From: Asterionellopsis glacialis
Taxonomy: Eukaryota; Bacillariophyta; Plagiogrammaphyceae; Rhaphoneidales; Asterionellopsidaceae
DNA length: 57,069 nt
Assembly (NCBI GenBank): GCA_014885115.2
Contig: WKLE02004575.1
Span: 1-57,069, forward strand
Direction of reading: 5' to 3'
Below are positions 1 through 10,248 of the stretch, in pieces. The translations under genes were made by a program, and so were the position numbers. The notes under the pieces were generated by a model. That model saw only the letters and a program-made list of their open reading frames with translations, was not told the origin of the DNA and made no database searches. How positions within the stretch are numbered: the first letter of the stretch is position 1; every line of letters starts with the position of its first letter.

Positions 1-324
1 TTCTGCCCATCAAATGCTCAGAATAAGTTAAGTCTTTTGGAAGCAGAAATTTGTTTTTCCAAGGGTGACTTCGACTCGGCTGTTCCTTTGTACCAACGTT
101 CTATTGAACTTGCAAAACAGGAAGGGTTCTTGCATGAAAGAGCTCTTGCAAATGAAAGAGCAGGAATAGTGTTCGATAAAATTGGTGAACCACAGCGTTC
201 TATTGTTTTTTTGAATGAAGCTATGAAACTGTATGGTGATTGGGGAGCACACGCAAAGGTTTATCAAATGAAAAAGAAGTTTCCGCTCCTTTCACATGAA
301 ACAGTGAGTGCAGCTTTGCCATGA
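1..324 (+). CDS. C-terminal end of a TPR-repeat protein (5' truncated by window edge)
   Basis: The frame is open from base 1 to the stop at 322-324 and has no ATG, so only the last 107 residues of a longer protein are present. Helical repeats of TPR type are visible: AEICFSKGDFDSAVPLYQRS, then a second unit containing ALANERAGIVFDKIGEPQRS. The phrase pattern 'LYQRSIELAKQEGFLHERALANE...WGAHAKV' is characteristic of the C-terminal TPR block of large AAA-ATPase/sensor-kinase or adenylate-cyclase-like signalling proteins, which are expanded in diatoms. That family assignment comes from recall of the pattern, not from a catalytic domain, which would lie before the window. The last residues are ordinary and there is no membrane segment. 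Confidence 0.7.
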   Translation, partial: FCPSNAQNKLSLLEAEICFSKGDFDSAVPLYQRSIELAKQEGFLHERALANERAGIVFDKIGEPQRSIVFLNEAMKLYGDWGAHAKVYQMKKKFPLLSHETVSAALP

Positions 325-2487
325 AATCTTGGGTTGGAAGGAAGTCAAATAACTATAGTTAAAAAACTAGCTATACGAGTTCTTGATCGTAAAAGTTTCG
401 AGACAATAGGATATGTTTTTCACGTTAATAAATGCTCTACATAAAATTTCTCCATTTCTGAAATTGAAAAAGGGGAAAGTATCTAGTTTATCGCCAATCG
501 AAAGATTTTAGTAAACATTGAACCCAATGTCGTATTGTAATCATTAAAACTAAAATTTGAAACAATTTATTCTGTTATTCCAAAAAGGCCATTTCCTCGA
601 AATGCATTCCTTGTTTTTCGCTGTCGTCTACTGCTGTGCAGCTGTAATAGAGATAACAGAAACAGCGTCAAACTCACAACTAGCTCTACATACAATGTGC
701 TACTACTAGGTTATTTCCTCAAGAATTAATGATCAGAAGGTGACATGATAAAGTATGGTAAAATATGTGAAAACACTGTATAATACCATATTCAAGAAAA
801 AGATGATGAGATATTTAAAGGCAATTGCAGTTAAAGCCACAAGATTTTTGCCAGGCCATACAACAATTCAAAAAACTAGTACCATTTCCGGGATGATCGC
901 AATTTATATAATGTTTTGGTAGGATTACAATGAGAAGGATCCCACTGTGGTATAACTATATATGTAAAAACTGAAAACAAGGCAAAAATAAAAAATAGCT
1001 CATAATAATTTTGTGATTTTTAAGAGACATTTTTTATACTACAATGGTTTGATAATATTTTTATCTAATGAGAGTTTTTACAGACTGCAGATGATGATCA
1101 TAATGAATTTGAAATTTCCTCTCTTTTTTCCTAGATTAACAAAAGCTAAGAAAGAATGTGACAGAGAAATTGATTTTTAGAAATTTTTATAATATTTTTT
1201 ACTGCAATGACCTTAATGCTGATGATCGTGCCTATTATTTGGGACAGTGGAATTTACTTTCCCATAGACTATAGTACACTGCTATAAGAAGACTTTGTTC
1301 TTAATAAGTTTAAACCTTCTTCTGTTGATGACTGATATGTTCTCCTGGTGTAAATGAAGGCTGTACTACTACTAGAATTGGTATGTCCTGAGAGTGGTGG
1401 TAGGTAGCAGTTCAAGCCAACTCAATCTGTGTTCCTTGTGCAAAACATTAATACATTAATACAACATATATTACCATGACTTCCCATTTACTATCCACAA
1501 CTGGACCTTATCAGTAGCACAACACTTAGAAAGTCCCAAGATCTCATGATGATATCAAATAACAAGCAAGAACAAGCAAGAAGATAAAATACAATAAATG
1601 TTTCAAGGAATATGATTATGAGCAGCATACAATGCTGTGATAGAGAGAGGGGATACACCATAGCTACTACTTGTTACCTAATAAACTATTATACAATTAT
1701 ACAGTGTTGTCATTTGATAAAGAGAGTAATAATTAGGCACATGATGACGATTCAAGCAAACTATTCTGATTGATTGTTCTTCTTTTTGGTGGAGAAATGA
1801 ATTCTGAGAAACATCATGTCAGAACTATGTGGTGTCAGCACAGAGTTGTTGGGTCAGCACACAAGATCACATGTATTTCAAGTCATGGTTGAAGTTTTAT
1901 ATGTTGGCCCTCAATTGTTAGTACCGTATTAGGATTAGTGCTGCTGCTTATTTTGATACAGTATCATCTCATCGTTGTACTGAGTGACGACTTTTTGAAT
2001 TTTTCTCGTTTTTGTCTACTGCCTGTCTGTCGTACCATGGTAAACAAAGTACCGGTACCATTTCAAGTACGTAAAGGTAGAGTGTTACCGTATTCTGTAG
2101 ATACTCAACCTACCAATGTACAAGATTCGTACAAGTACGTATGAAGAAGATAGATTTTTTCAATAGGAGATACCCTTCTCTCTAGAGCCAATCAAAAATC
2201 TAAAATCAATAGAAACTTCCGAACTTCGACTTGCAAATGATCACAAACTCAGTATGTTCTGTGTTCTCGTTCTTCCTACAAAACCGGGTGCTTTTTGTGT
2301 GTTCACTCATCGAAAGTACACAAAGCGACCCTTTTTGTGTCCAAACCAGCTGTTAGGTTTCTTCTTCTTTAGTCGCTTGTAGACGAGAACGGCAAAAACA
2401 AGTGTCAAACAAGTAGGGAACTCTAGGAAGTATCACCAATCTCTCTAGAGCCTAGAGATGCATTCTCATTGAGAAAAGTGTCACCTC
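325..2487. other. Intergenic spacer, no gene seen
   Basis: This AT-rich stretch holds many stops in all frames and no ORF with protein-like composition. The 68-residue ORF at 1938-2144 has no recognisable pattern. The last 250 bases, up to 2487, should contain the promoter and 5' UTR of the TMEM65-like gene. CTTTTTGTGT occurs twice there, near 2290 and 2331, and CTCTCTAGAGCC occurs near 2177 and 2441. I see no RNA gene. Confidence 0.5.
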
Positions 2488-3897
2488 ATGTCAACTCGTA
2501 TAATAGCCATGCCATTGAGCAAAGTGCAGATGAGAGCCATTCAAACAATTGCTCATCATCGTCCAACATCGTCTTCTGTGGCTGTTCTTTCAGCTGGACG
2601 ACGATCAGTTGTTGAACAAGTACATCAACTGCGACGACGGACTCTATCATCGTCGTCGTCATCATCGAAGAATACTGCTACAAAACTACAAGTAAATAAT
2701 TTGCATTCCTGTGCCAATCATTCTAAATCCGCTACTGCAGCAGCAGCATTACATGTTTTGGAATCCACTCAAGGCAATTTGAATTCTGGAATTCCACGGC
2801 CTACCTTCCATCAAATGAAAACTTTATTTATAACATCTTCCATACCCATGGTTGGATTTGGTTTTATGGATAATTTCATAATGATACAAGCTGGAGGGTA
2901 TATTGATGCTACCATTGGTGTTAAATTTGGTCTTGCTACCATGACAGCAGCTGCCATGGGACAAGTTGTGTCTGATGTGAGGTACGTACGACACGTCTCT
3001 CCTTCATGCTGTATTTTCCTAGAAAGAAGGCAGACACCATCCTTTTTTTCTTTTGCAAGTTCGAATTCTAACCAAATATATATTGTTTTCCCTCTTTTGT
3101 TGTTGACCATACATCATAGTGGTGTAGTATTTGGTGGGACGTTAGAACGATTCTTAACGAGAATGAATTTAATGAAAGCCTCGAATTTAACGGTTGCACA
3201 ACGACAATTACCAATTTGCAAAAACATAATCATGTCAGGTGCTGTCTTGGGTGTCATGTTGGGTTGTTGTTTAGGTGCAACATCTCTTTTGTTTATTGAT
3301 ACAGAAATCCACGAACGACAAAAACGTGCCATGGAGCTCAAATCTATGTTGGATGCCATGCTAAGTGATGATGAAGAGATGTTAGGTTGTGAAGAATGTA
3401 CAGTGTATTTAGCAGATGCGGAACATATTCCCAAGGAAGCACTTGCCGAAGTAGTAACACACAAGACTACTGCGACTACTACGAAAAACAAGGAGCACAC
3501 TCATTCAAAAGTGCACGAACAACATTTACCACAAATGAAACTTCTTCAAGACTTGAATCAGAATACAATGGCTGCAAAATGTGCATTGTACAAGTATGCG
3601 ATAGTAGACAATCATTATACACCCGACAACAAGGAAGGAGGCAGCAGCAGAAGTACTATTCATGATGAAGATTATCAAACAGCCCATTCTATTTTATGTG
3701 CACCTGTAATATCTTCCACAACAGGTAATGTTGTAGCTGTTCTTGAATTTCGTAACAAGTATGCAAGACATTATGATAATGGTAATTCTCACAATGTCAA
3801 AATTGATACAAGCTTTACCAAAGAAGACGAACAAACAGCGAAATTATTTGCTCGACATATTGCTATCTTTATGGATCGTTTGACAACAAGTGAATAA
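2488..3897 (+). CDS. TMEM65-like membrane protein with C-terminal GAF-like domain; two exons 2488-2981 and 3120-3897
   Basis: Spliced length is 423 residues. The N-terminus (1-60) is rich in Arg and Ser and has no acidic stretch, like a mitochondrial presequence. Residues about 104-227 match the TMEM65 family: the line 'IPMVGFGFMDNFIMIQAGGY', then a second helix pair, then the exon junction restoring SDVSGVVFGGTLERF, then a third helix GAVLGVMLGCCLGATSLLF. Metazoan TMEM65 is an inner mitochondrial membrane protein linked to sodium/calcium exchange. Residues about 235-423 look like a GAF domain: a CEECTVYL strand, then ILCAPVISSTTGNVVAVLEF, then a closing helix after FTKEDEQTAKLFARHIAIF. Usual TMEM65 proteins end soon after the membrane part, so the GAF-like tail is an added sensory module (inference). 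The 138-base intron (GTACGT...CATAG) is a multiple of three with no stop, so an unspliced transcript would also be open. Start: first ATG in frame. Confidence 0.8.
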   Translation: MSTRIIAMPLSKVQMRAIQTIAHHRPTSSSVAVLSAGRRSVVEQVHQLRRRTLSSSSSSSKNTATKLQVNNLHSCANHSKSATAAAALHVLESTQGNLNSGIPRPTFHQMKTLFITSSIPMVGFGFMDNFIMIQAGGYIDATIGVKFGLATMTAAAMGQVVSDVRYVRHVSPSCCIFLERRQTPSFFSFASSNSNQIYIVFPLLLLTIHHSGVVFGGTLERFLTRMNLMKASNLTVAQRQLPICKNIIMSGAVLGVMLGCCLGATSLLFIDTEIHERQKRAMELKSMLDAMLSDDEEMLGCEECTVYLADAEHIPKEALAEVVTHKTTATTTKNKEHTHSKVHEQHLPQMKLLQDLNQNTMAAKCALYKYAIVDNHYTPDNKEGGSSRSTIHDEDYQTAHSILCAPVISSTTGNVVAVLEFRNKYARHYDNGNSHNVKIDTSFTKEDEQTAKLFARHIAIFMDRLTTSE

Positions 3898-5083
3898 ATA
3901 TTTTTTGTAGAAAGGAAAATAAAATTTCTTGTGATGAATACATTATGAATAAGAACTATAGAGATAAAGGATGGAAAAGAAAGGCGGCAATAAAAGCAAC
4001 GATTAGAACTACCGACTATGCGAGAAGTCGTAGAGCTTACATCAAGCAACTCTAGCTAAAAGATGACAAGAAAGAAACAAAAGTACACAGCACAGTACAA
4101 CGGAAGGATTTTTCCAATATAAAACCATTTAGATTTTGTAGACTGCATATATGTTGGTTGATTTTACTTTTAGATTGAAACGGCTGCAAAGTTGAGGTTG
4201 GACAGGGAAATTGTGCCAAGACGAAACAAGGGAGAAAACAAGCGGAGAGATAGTTACGAAAGACGAAACAATAAAAGGATCAAGAGCATAATTGTTTGTA
4301 TGGCATGCATTAAAGTGCTTACATTCTGTTTGGTGTGTTGAAAATGCAATATTTATCAAAATTATTAGATATGTATATTTTAAAAGTACTTATACCTTGT
4401 TTCTATTTTGAGGAGGGACAACAAGAGAAGGACCCCTCAACTTTTCCCTTGATAAATCAGGGAGCATGTAGCATGATATGGTGATACATCTAAATGTATA
4501 CGATCTCAACAGACAGGGATTGTAGGACCCAGGACGATATACGTGTGCAGTAGAGGATCTCTACATTTGCAACAAAGATCCATTCGTTGACTGGAGTGGG
4601 AGCAGTGATACCTATAAAGAACAAAAATAAAGTCAGAATTCAGGTTTATTGATATGCATGGAGACCCACCACTTGATGAAGGACAGGACCGCGGCTACCA
4701 CCAATGTTCCACCCTTCCCTTACCGCAACCAGCAACACATTGGTAAATTGTGTTACGTTTCTGGATATGGCCGTCTATGTTGGGATTGCGTCGAGGACAA
4801 TTTCGCTGGTTTCGGGAAATAGAATGAATTACTGGGAAAGAAATCCCACCGGGTTGACTAGTTGTTGCAGAAGCATCATAACGCAGAGGCCAACGAAAAC
4901 TGCAATAACGAGGAGAAACTGCTCATGGAGCAACTATTTGTGGAGTTGATGGATAGGGAGGATGTTCTTATCAAAACTTTTATAAGAACTTTAGGCGTGA
5001 AATGGTTTAAGTCTTTTTTATTAAGTACTAGTTTATTTTTAGCTCACTTCTTGAATTTCTTTTGCTTAAAAACACATCACTGC
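3898..5083. other. Intergenic spacer between convergent genes
   Basis: The stretch lies between the stop of the TMEM65-like gene and the stop of the minus-strand kinase gene. Short ORFs at 3789-4049 (-), 4704-4949 (+) and 4862-5209 (+) have no recognisable pattern. A 48-codon ORF at 4676-4822 (+) contains three cysteines near its end (C at two sides of YVSGYGRL, then WDC). It is reported as a finding only. Confidence 0.4.
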
Positions 5084-7377
5084 CTACCACTTCAAGCTCG
5101 AACTGCGACCAATTTTGCGTCCACCAATTCCATCTTGGAATTCATGGCTTTCGTTGTCATCAACAGATTCACACCCGAGATGTTTGTTACTACGGAATGT
5201 TTGAGATAGAAAGTCCGTAAGACTTCCTCGTCTTCTTATGAGTCTCTGCCTGCTTCTACCACTACTGCTCAACGATTTTGATGGTGTTGGTAGATCGAGT
5301 TCAAGTAACAAAACTTGTAGTGTTTCATTAACTTCCTTCATGGTAGGACGTTGAGCAATATTGTGTGCCCAACCATCATTTATCAACTTGAAAATATCGG
5401 AGGGAAATCTTGGTTGAGATGACGCCTGTCTGATCAGTGATTTCAATTTTGGTCGTTCTCTCTTGATATCATCGTGAGCACGTTCTCGAATCATAGCTTC
5501 ACTATATTTATCAAATGGTTTTTTCAATGCTAATGTTTCATACATGACCATTGTAAAACCATATACATCCGCTTTAAAGTTGTATGGTCGACGATTGGCT
5601 ACTTCGGGTGCCATATACCGTAAAGTGCCTACGCCACCAGTAGCGTGAAAGCTATCGTTTTCATCGGGCTTTGATGATGAAGGAACAACTTCCTTGGCAA
5701 GGCCAAAATCAAATAATTGGATTTTTCCTTGACGATCAAAGGCCATATTGTTGGTCTTTAAATCACGATACATGACCCGTTGGTCATGCAAGTATCTAAG
5801 AGCACTTGCAACATCCGAACAAACTTTAAGGCGTTCTCTTAGCAATAGCAAATGTTGTCCTTGTGTTGATGATGGTGTCTTGATTTGCTTGGACCATGTG
5901 TTATGGATACGTTGTTCTAACGTCTCACAAAGACGATCTAGTATTATAAAAAATCCATCGTATCCAGCATTGCATCCCTGTGTTCCATGACAAGACCAAC
6001 CTCTCATTCTTATTATGTTAGGATGTTGTGCTGATGCTAACAGTTGTGCTTCGTGAGCTAAATCAATAGAAGCATCCTTGAATGCCTTGGGATTTTCAAT
6101 GAGGCAGGGCCGTAAATGTTTAACCACGTACTTTGGTGAAGTTGACGGAGAAAGTGTACCGTTATCACTCGCAGCAGGATAAGTTGCTAAAATCTTGCTC
6201 CTTGCCAACTTTTGACTCGAAGTGAATCCACCTTCACAAGAAGAGCAGGACCGGAACGAGTTAATTTCATAGATATCTGAAAATCCACCACTTGCAACCA
6301 GTCCACCCAGGACTACTTCATGCTTATGAAAAGGTGCAACGTTTTGTTCTTGATCTTTCTTGGGTAACAGAAATGTAGATAATTCATTTAATTCATGAAT
6401 TGAGTCTTCAACTTGTGTAGCTACTCTGGCAGCTACATTCTTTGGAAGAGAGTAGTCCGATGCACGTTGTCTTGAGGTATCACCCTGGTGGTTGCCCGAC
6501 AAAGCTTTACTAGCAAGGAAGAAACTATCATCTTCGAGTAGTTTACAGTACGGGGATTTGGATGTTTGTGCAGCAGTTCCTACTTGAAAGTCTTGCTGTT
6601 CCTTTTCTTGTTGTGAGTGACGACCTTCTTCTTGACCTTCTTCTTGATGAATCTTCATAATTAGATCATCATTAGTTATTGAGGCCCCGTACATTTCCGA
6701 GTCCGAAAGCATCATGGTGTCCGAACTTAATCGCTGAGACTGATGATGATGATGAGAACTCGAGGATAAACATGTGCTATCTTCTTTAACAAGAAGATGA
6801 TCTCTAGCCGAGTCTTCTTGCTTATGTTCACGTCGGAGTTTGGCTTTTTCAACTCTAGCTTTAGCTAAACGTGACTTTTTCTTCCATAGTCTTTGATCTT
6901 CTGGTGTGAGCGCTTTCCATTCCTCTTTCACCTTCTGTCCAATGGTGATAGCCTGGGTTTATTGATATTTCAAATGAGTCAGAAGCAATTTTTAGGAATT
7001 TAAAAACAACGAAAATCAAACACAACACAATTAAAATATTTTAAACAATCCTATTTGGAAGCTACCAAGTCAGAATGACATTGAAGTCGACTTACGCTTT
7101 GATCAACCCCCCCTTCCTTTCGAAGTCTTTCTCGGACTTCAGCATGTTTGATCTGAGCGAAAAATAAGAATGTACTTGATTTTCTCCCTTTCGAGGAGGA
7201 GCCATTGCTATTTAAAGAACTCGATGTCTTACATACTTTCTCTGTTACCGTTTTGAGACTGATGCACATCGATGCTTCTTGTTTCAAGTCATCGTTATTA
7301 TTAATTGTCGATGAAAAGCTCGACAACCTGCTGCTTTTATCACTGCTTATACCGCAGGAACCAACTCCATGGACCAT
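5084..7377 (-). CDS. HMG-box plus Ser/Thr-type protein kinase; exons 7377-7096 and 6952-5084
   Basis: Splicing the 142-base GT-AG intron (donor GTAAGT at 7095, acceptor CAG at 6953) gives 716 residues. The HMG box spans about residues 66-125 and is split by the intron: STFLFFAQIKHAEVRERLRK from exon 1, VKEEWKALTPEDQRLWKKKS from exon 2. A basic, then low-complexity linker follows. The kinase domain is about 308-646: glycine loop VASGGFSDIYEI (313-324), VVK lysine 372, glutamate 395 in HEAQLL, catalytic loop YRDLKTNN (Asp 491), DFG 509-511, APE 542-544. All catalytic residues are present, but the usual HRD histidine is tyrosine. The tail is Ser/Arg rich. HMG boxes bind DNA or nucleosomes, so a chromatin-located kinase is the natural inference. 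HMG-kinase fusions are rare outside algae and oomycetes as far as I know. Confidence 0.85.
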
Positions 7378-10248
7378 AATTTACTTTACGACTTTGGAAA
7401 CACTTAATTTGATCTTCACAAACTGTCGACCACTAAATATGAATTTGAAAGGCTCTGGGTGCCACAAAAATCAATTTTTACTCGTAGCTATTTATTGTAA
7501 TTATTCGGCTTGGGCCCTACCAGGTATGACTTATGGTTCGCTGTGGAAGGGGTATTATTAGGACCTAAGGTGTAGGAGTCGTGGTTGAATGATATCAATG
7601 TTGATGATGTCAATGTTGATGATATCACGACGTGTATAAAACACACGTTTTCGGAGAAACGGAAGGTTTCTTGTTCCTGATATGAAGTCAGGACATATCT
7701 TCTCTGTCGTCGATATTTTTATTGTTATTACCAGGTATTATTTTTGAAATTAGATCATGAAGTACTCTTCTGCTTGAACTTGGAATGACTATCTGAATTA
7801 AAAGAGGATAGTATCCACACATATCTACAGTCTTATTTTTTTAGTCCAAATATTTATAGCTATACTATTAGGGGACAATTAACTAGCTCTTTGAGATGTA
7901 TTGTTTGGTATGTATGTTTTATATAATAATAAGTACAGAATCTGCTGGAAGAAAATGAAGTTCCGGAATTAAGTTGTCAAATAATATTAAGCTGTAAAGA
8001 AATCGTATATACCAGGTATACTATGAAGCAAACTGTATTCTACGAGTACACATAAGGAATAATGTACATTTATTTTTAGACTGTACAAATAATCCCTAGA
8101 GAAGAAGACTTAATGGCATCCGATGATACACAGGCGGTGCATGACAAAAAAATGATATGTAACGCAGTAATCGCATGCTGACAAATTTCCTATATTCCAA
8201 TATTTTTCTCTATGAAGTATTGAAGACAGTATCAAGAAATTGAGGACGTCAATTTCGCGCATACTAATCTTGCACTATGTCTACAATTGTAAATTCTATA
8301 CTTACATTTTCGTATATTACGTATTCCGCATCACATTGGAATGATAGTTCAAGTAATAAAGAATGCACGTCGAAACATGATATCGATTCAACGTCCTGTA
8401 TATTAAAATCTTCTGTTCTTTCTATCTACCAGGTACCAGGTACATTCTAGCTGTGTGCATCCATACGATACATCATCTGTTCTACATACCGGGTACAGTA
8501 CCAGGTACTCCACACAACACCCATAGAAGTGGTTGTCTATGTTTTAAATAATATTCTTGTTCTGTCGTAGTTTCTGAATCTCTTTCATCTAAGGTACAGT
8601 ATAGGTTGACACCTACAGGTATTTATCTGGTAGTGATAAATCTTTAAGGATGTAGTAACAACCAGGTACTATTGGAGTACTATGTATCTAAGATAAAATA
8701 AACTTCAATAGAGAGAAACGCAAGTACGTACTTTGCCTAACAAGTACCTGGGTATGATGTAGTTGGGTAATTACCTGGTAAGAGATAATCAATACCATTA
8801 TCAAGTCTGCAGTAATCCATACGATACACCATCGGTACAATGAAGACAGAATATAAATAATAATATACTTGACTGTTGACGTCAAGGGTCGAGTTACTCA
8901 AGATTCGAGTGCAGTACACGCCGGAACGGTACCAGTACCCTGGTCACTGGTACGATACCTGTACACAGGGTACCAGATACCTGGTACAGGTACTGTACAT
9001 CGTTTATGTCTCTTCAACTGATACCAGTAGTTAAATTACGCAAGGACATACCTGTATCAGTTTCTCCGTCCTGAGACACCAACTCCACAAGATAACAGGT
9101 ACAGAGACCGCCAAAATTCCCGATTTGGTACCAACTTTTTTATCCAATCATATCTTTTGAAATAACGCTTTTATCCCGTTTCTGACCATACCAGGTATAC
9201 TACAGAAAGAGGATTCAACGAGGATTCCAATGGTGTATCTATCACATTGCGGGTCAGTCTAGCAGAACGAAAAAGTTACGAGCTTCCGCAGTTGGCCTAT
9301 CTCCTCTTGCCCTGTACCTTGGTATTCAAGTATCGCGAGAAACAGAGTCGCCTCTATTTTTGTGTCTTGTTGTCGTTTCTAACGATAGTTTCCTTTCATT
9401 CAAGTTCCAATGGATCAATATGGATAAAAATCCATGTTGCCGTTGGTGAATTGTCTTTTTTTTAAACAAAAGAGCTAAATTCGACGTTCCATCGGGAATT
9501 GGGTAGGCAAGTTTTCGACGACGATGGTCTTGTGCCATCTTGGGCCTAAAAACAACAATCAAACACAATTCTGGACAACATGAACATCACAACTTACTTC
9601 CCGATGTCTTTGAGGTTTAATATTGTCCTTCTTTTGGGTTCCAATCTCTTCTTGGTGGTGGTGTTGCATCATTTGCGTCTTCCCTTCCTTTTCCTGATTT
9701 TGTCAAAAAATACTTCAAGAGTCGACAGGCCTAAATAATAGAATAATCAACAAAATCAAAATTCTGCGTTGATTCGACTCTTCCTTTGTATCTTGACTGT
9801 CATCTACTAAAGCCGTTTAGGCATTTGAGGTGAACTGAAGAAATAGATAGGATTCTGCCATTGTCGGTCGCTTTGACAGCAACAATCGGTAGTCTCCACG
9901 AACATTGACAGAAAAAACATGGGTGCACTTTGATGGTGAACAGCGTTACCACCTATGTAATCGAAGATTGGCTATCGAATGATGTGAGTAGTTTAACTGT
10001 AAACGTTTTAAAAATGCCGATAGAGTGTATAGTACCATCGTGGTGATGGAGGAATCAAAACTGAAACAGGGAGGCAGATGCAAGGTATCTCAAATTGGTC
10101 ATTAAAAAATCAAAAGTTTCTATTTTATAGTGTATGTAGTGTATAAGTATGCTTATCATTATTCACACCCGACATGAAAGAGTTGATGATCAAGGTGTGC
10201 TGATTTTGTATAATTTTCCTCCCTCTTTCTCTAAAACTAGTTAACCAA
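7378..10248. other. Long intergenic spacer with dispersed motif and some coding-like fragments
   Basis: This 2.9 kb region contains the densest group of TACCAGGTA/TACCTGGTA motifs (see the repeat entry) plus single copies near 7529, 7731 and 8010. TGATGATATCA-like tandem text occurs near 7590-7628. Between about 9460 and 10040 on the minus strand there are open stretches with protein-like composition and plausible splice sites, for example 9672-9598 joined to 9545-9462. No family is recognised, so no gene is called. Confidence 0.4.
8425..9200. repeat. Cluster of the near-palindrome TACCAGGTA/TACCTGGTA
   Basis: The motif occurs repeatedly and in degenerate form, for example CTACCAGGTACCAGGTACA near 8429, GTACCAGGTAC near 8491, TTACCTGGTAA near 8771, and a run at 8925-8997 with GGTACCAG, TACCCTGGT, GGGTACCAG and TACCTGGTACAGGTAC. 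The core reads almost the same on both strands. Spacing is irregular, so this is not a simple tandem satellite or a CRISPR array. Confidence 0.7.

Noticed and set aside
3114..3500. 128-residue minus-strand ORF
   Set aside because: It is antisense to the TMEM65-GAF gene and has no pattern of its own.
8425..9200. Motif cluster as a CRISPR array
   Set aside because: The repeats are short, near-palindromic and irregularly spaced, and the surrounding genes are eukaryotic with introns.
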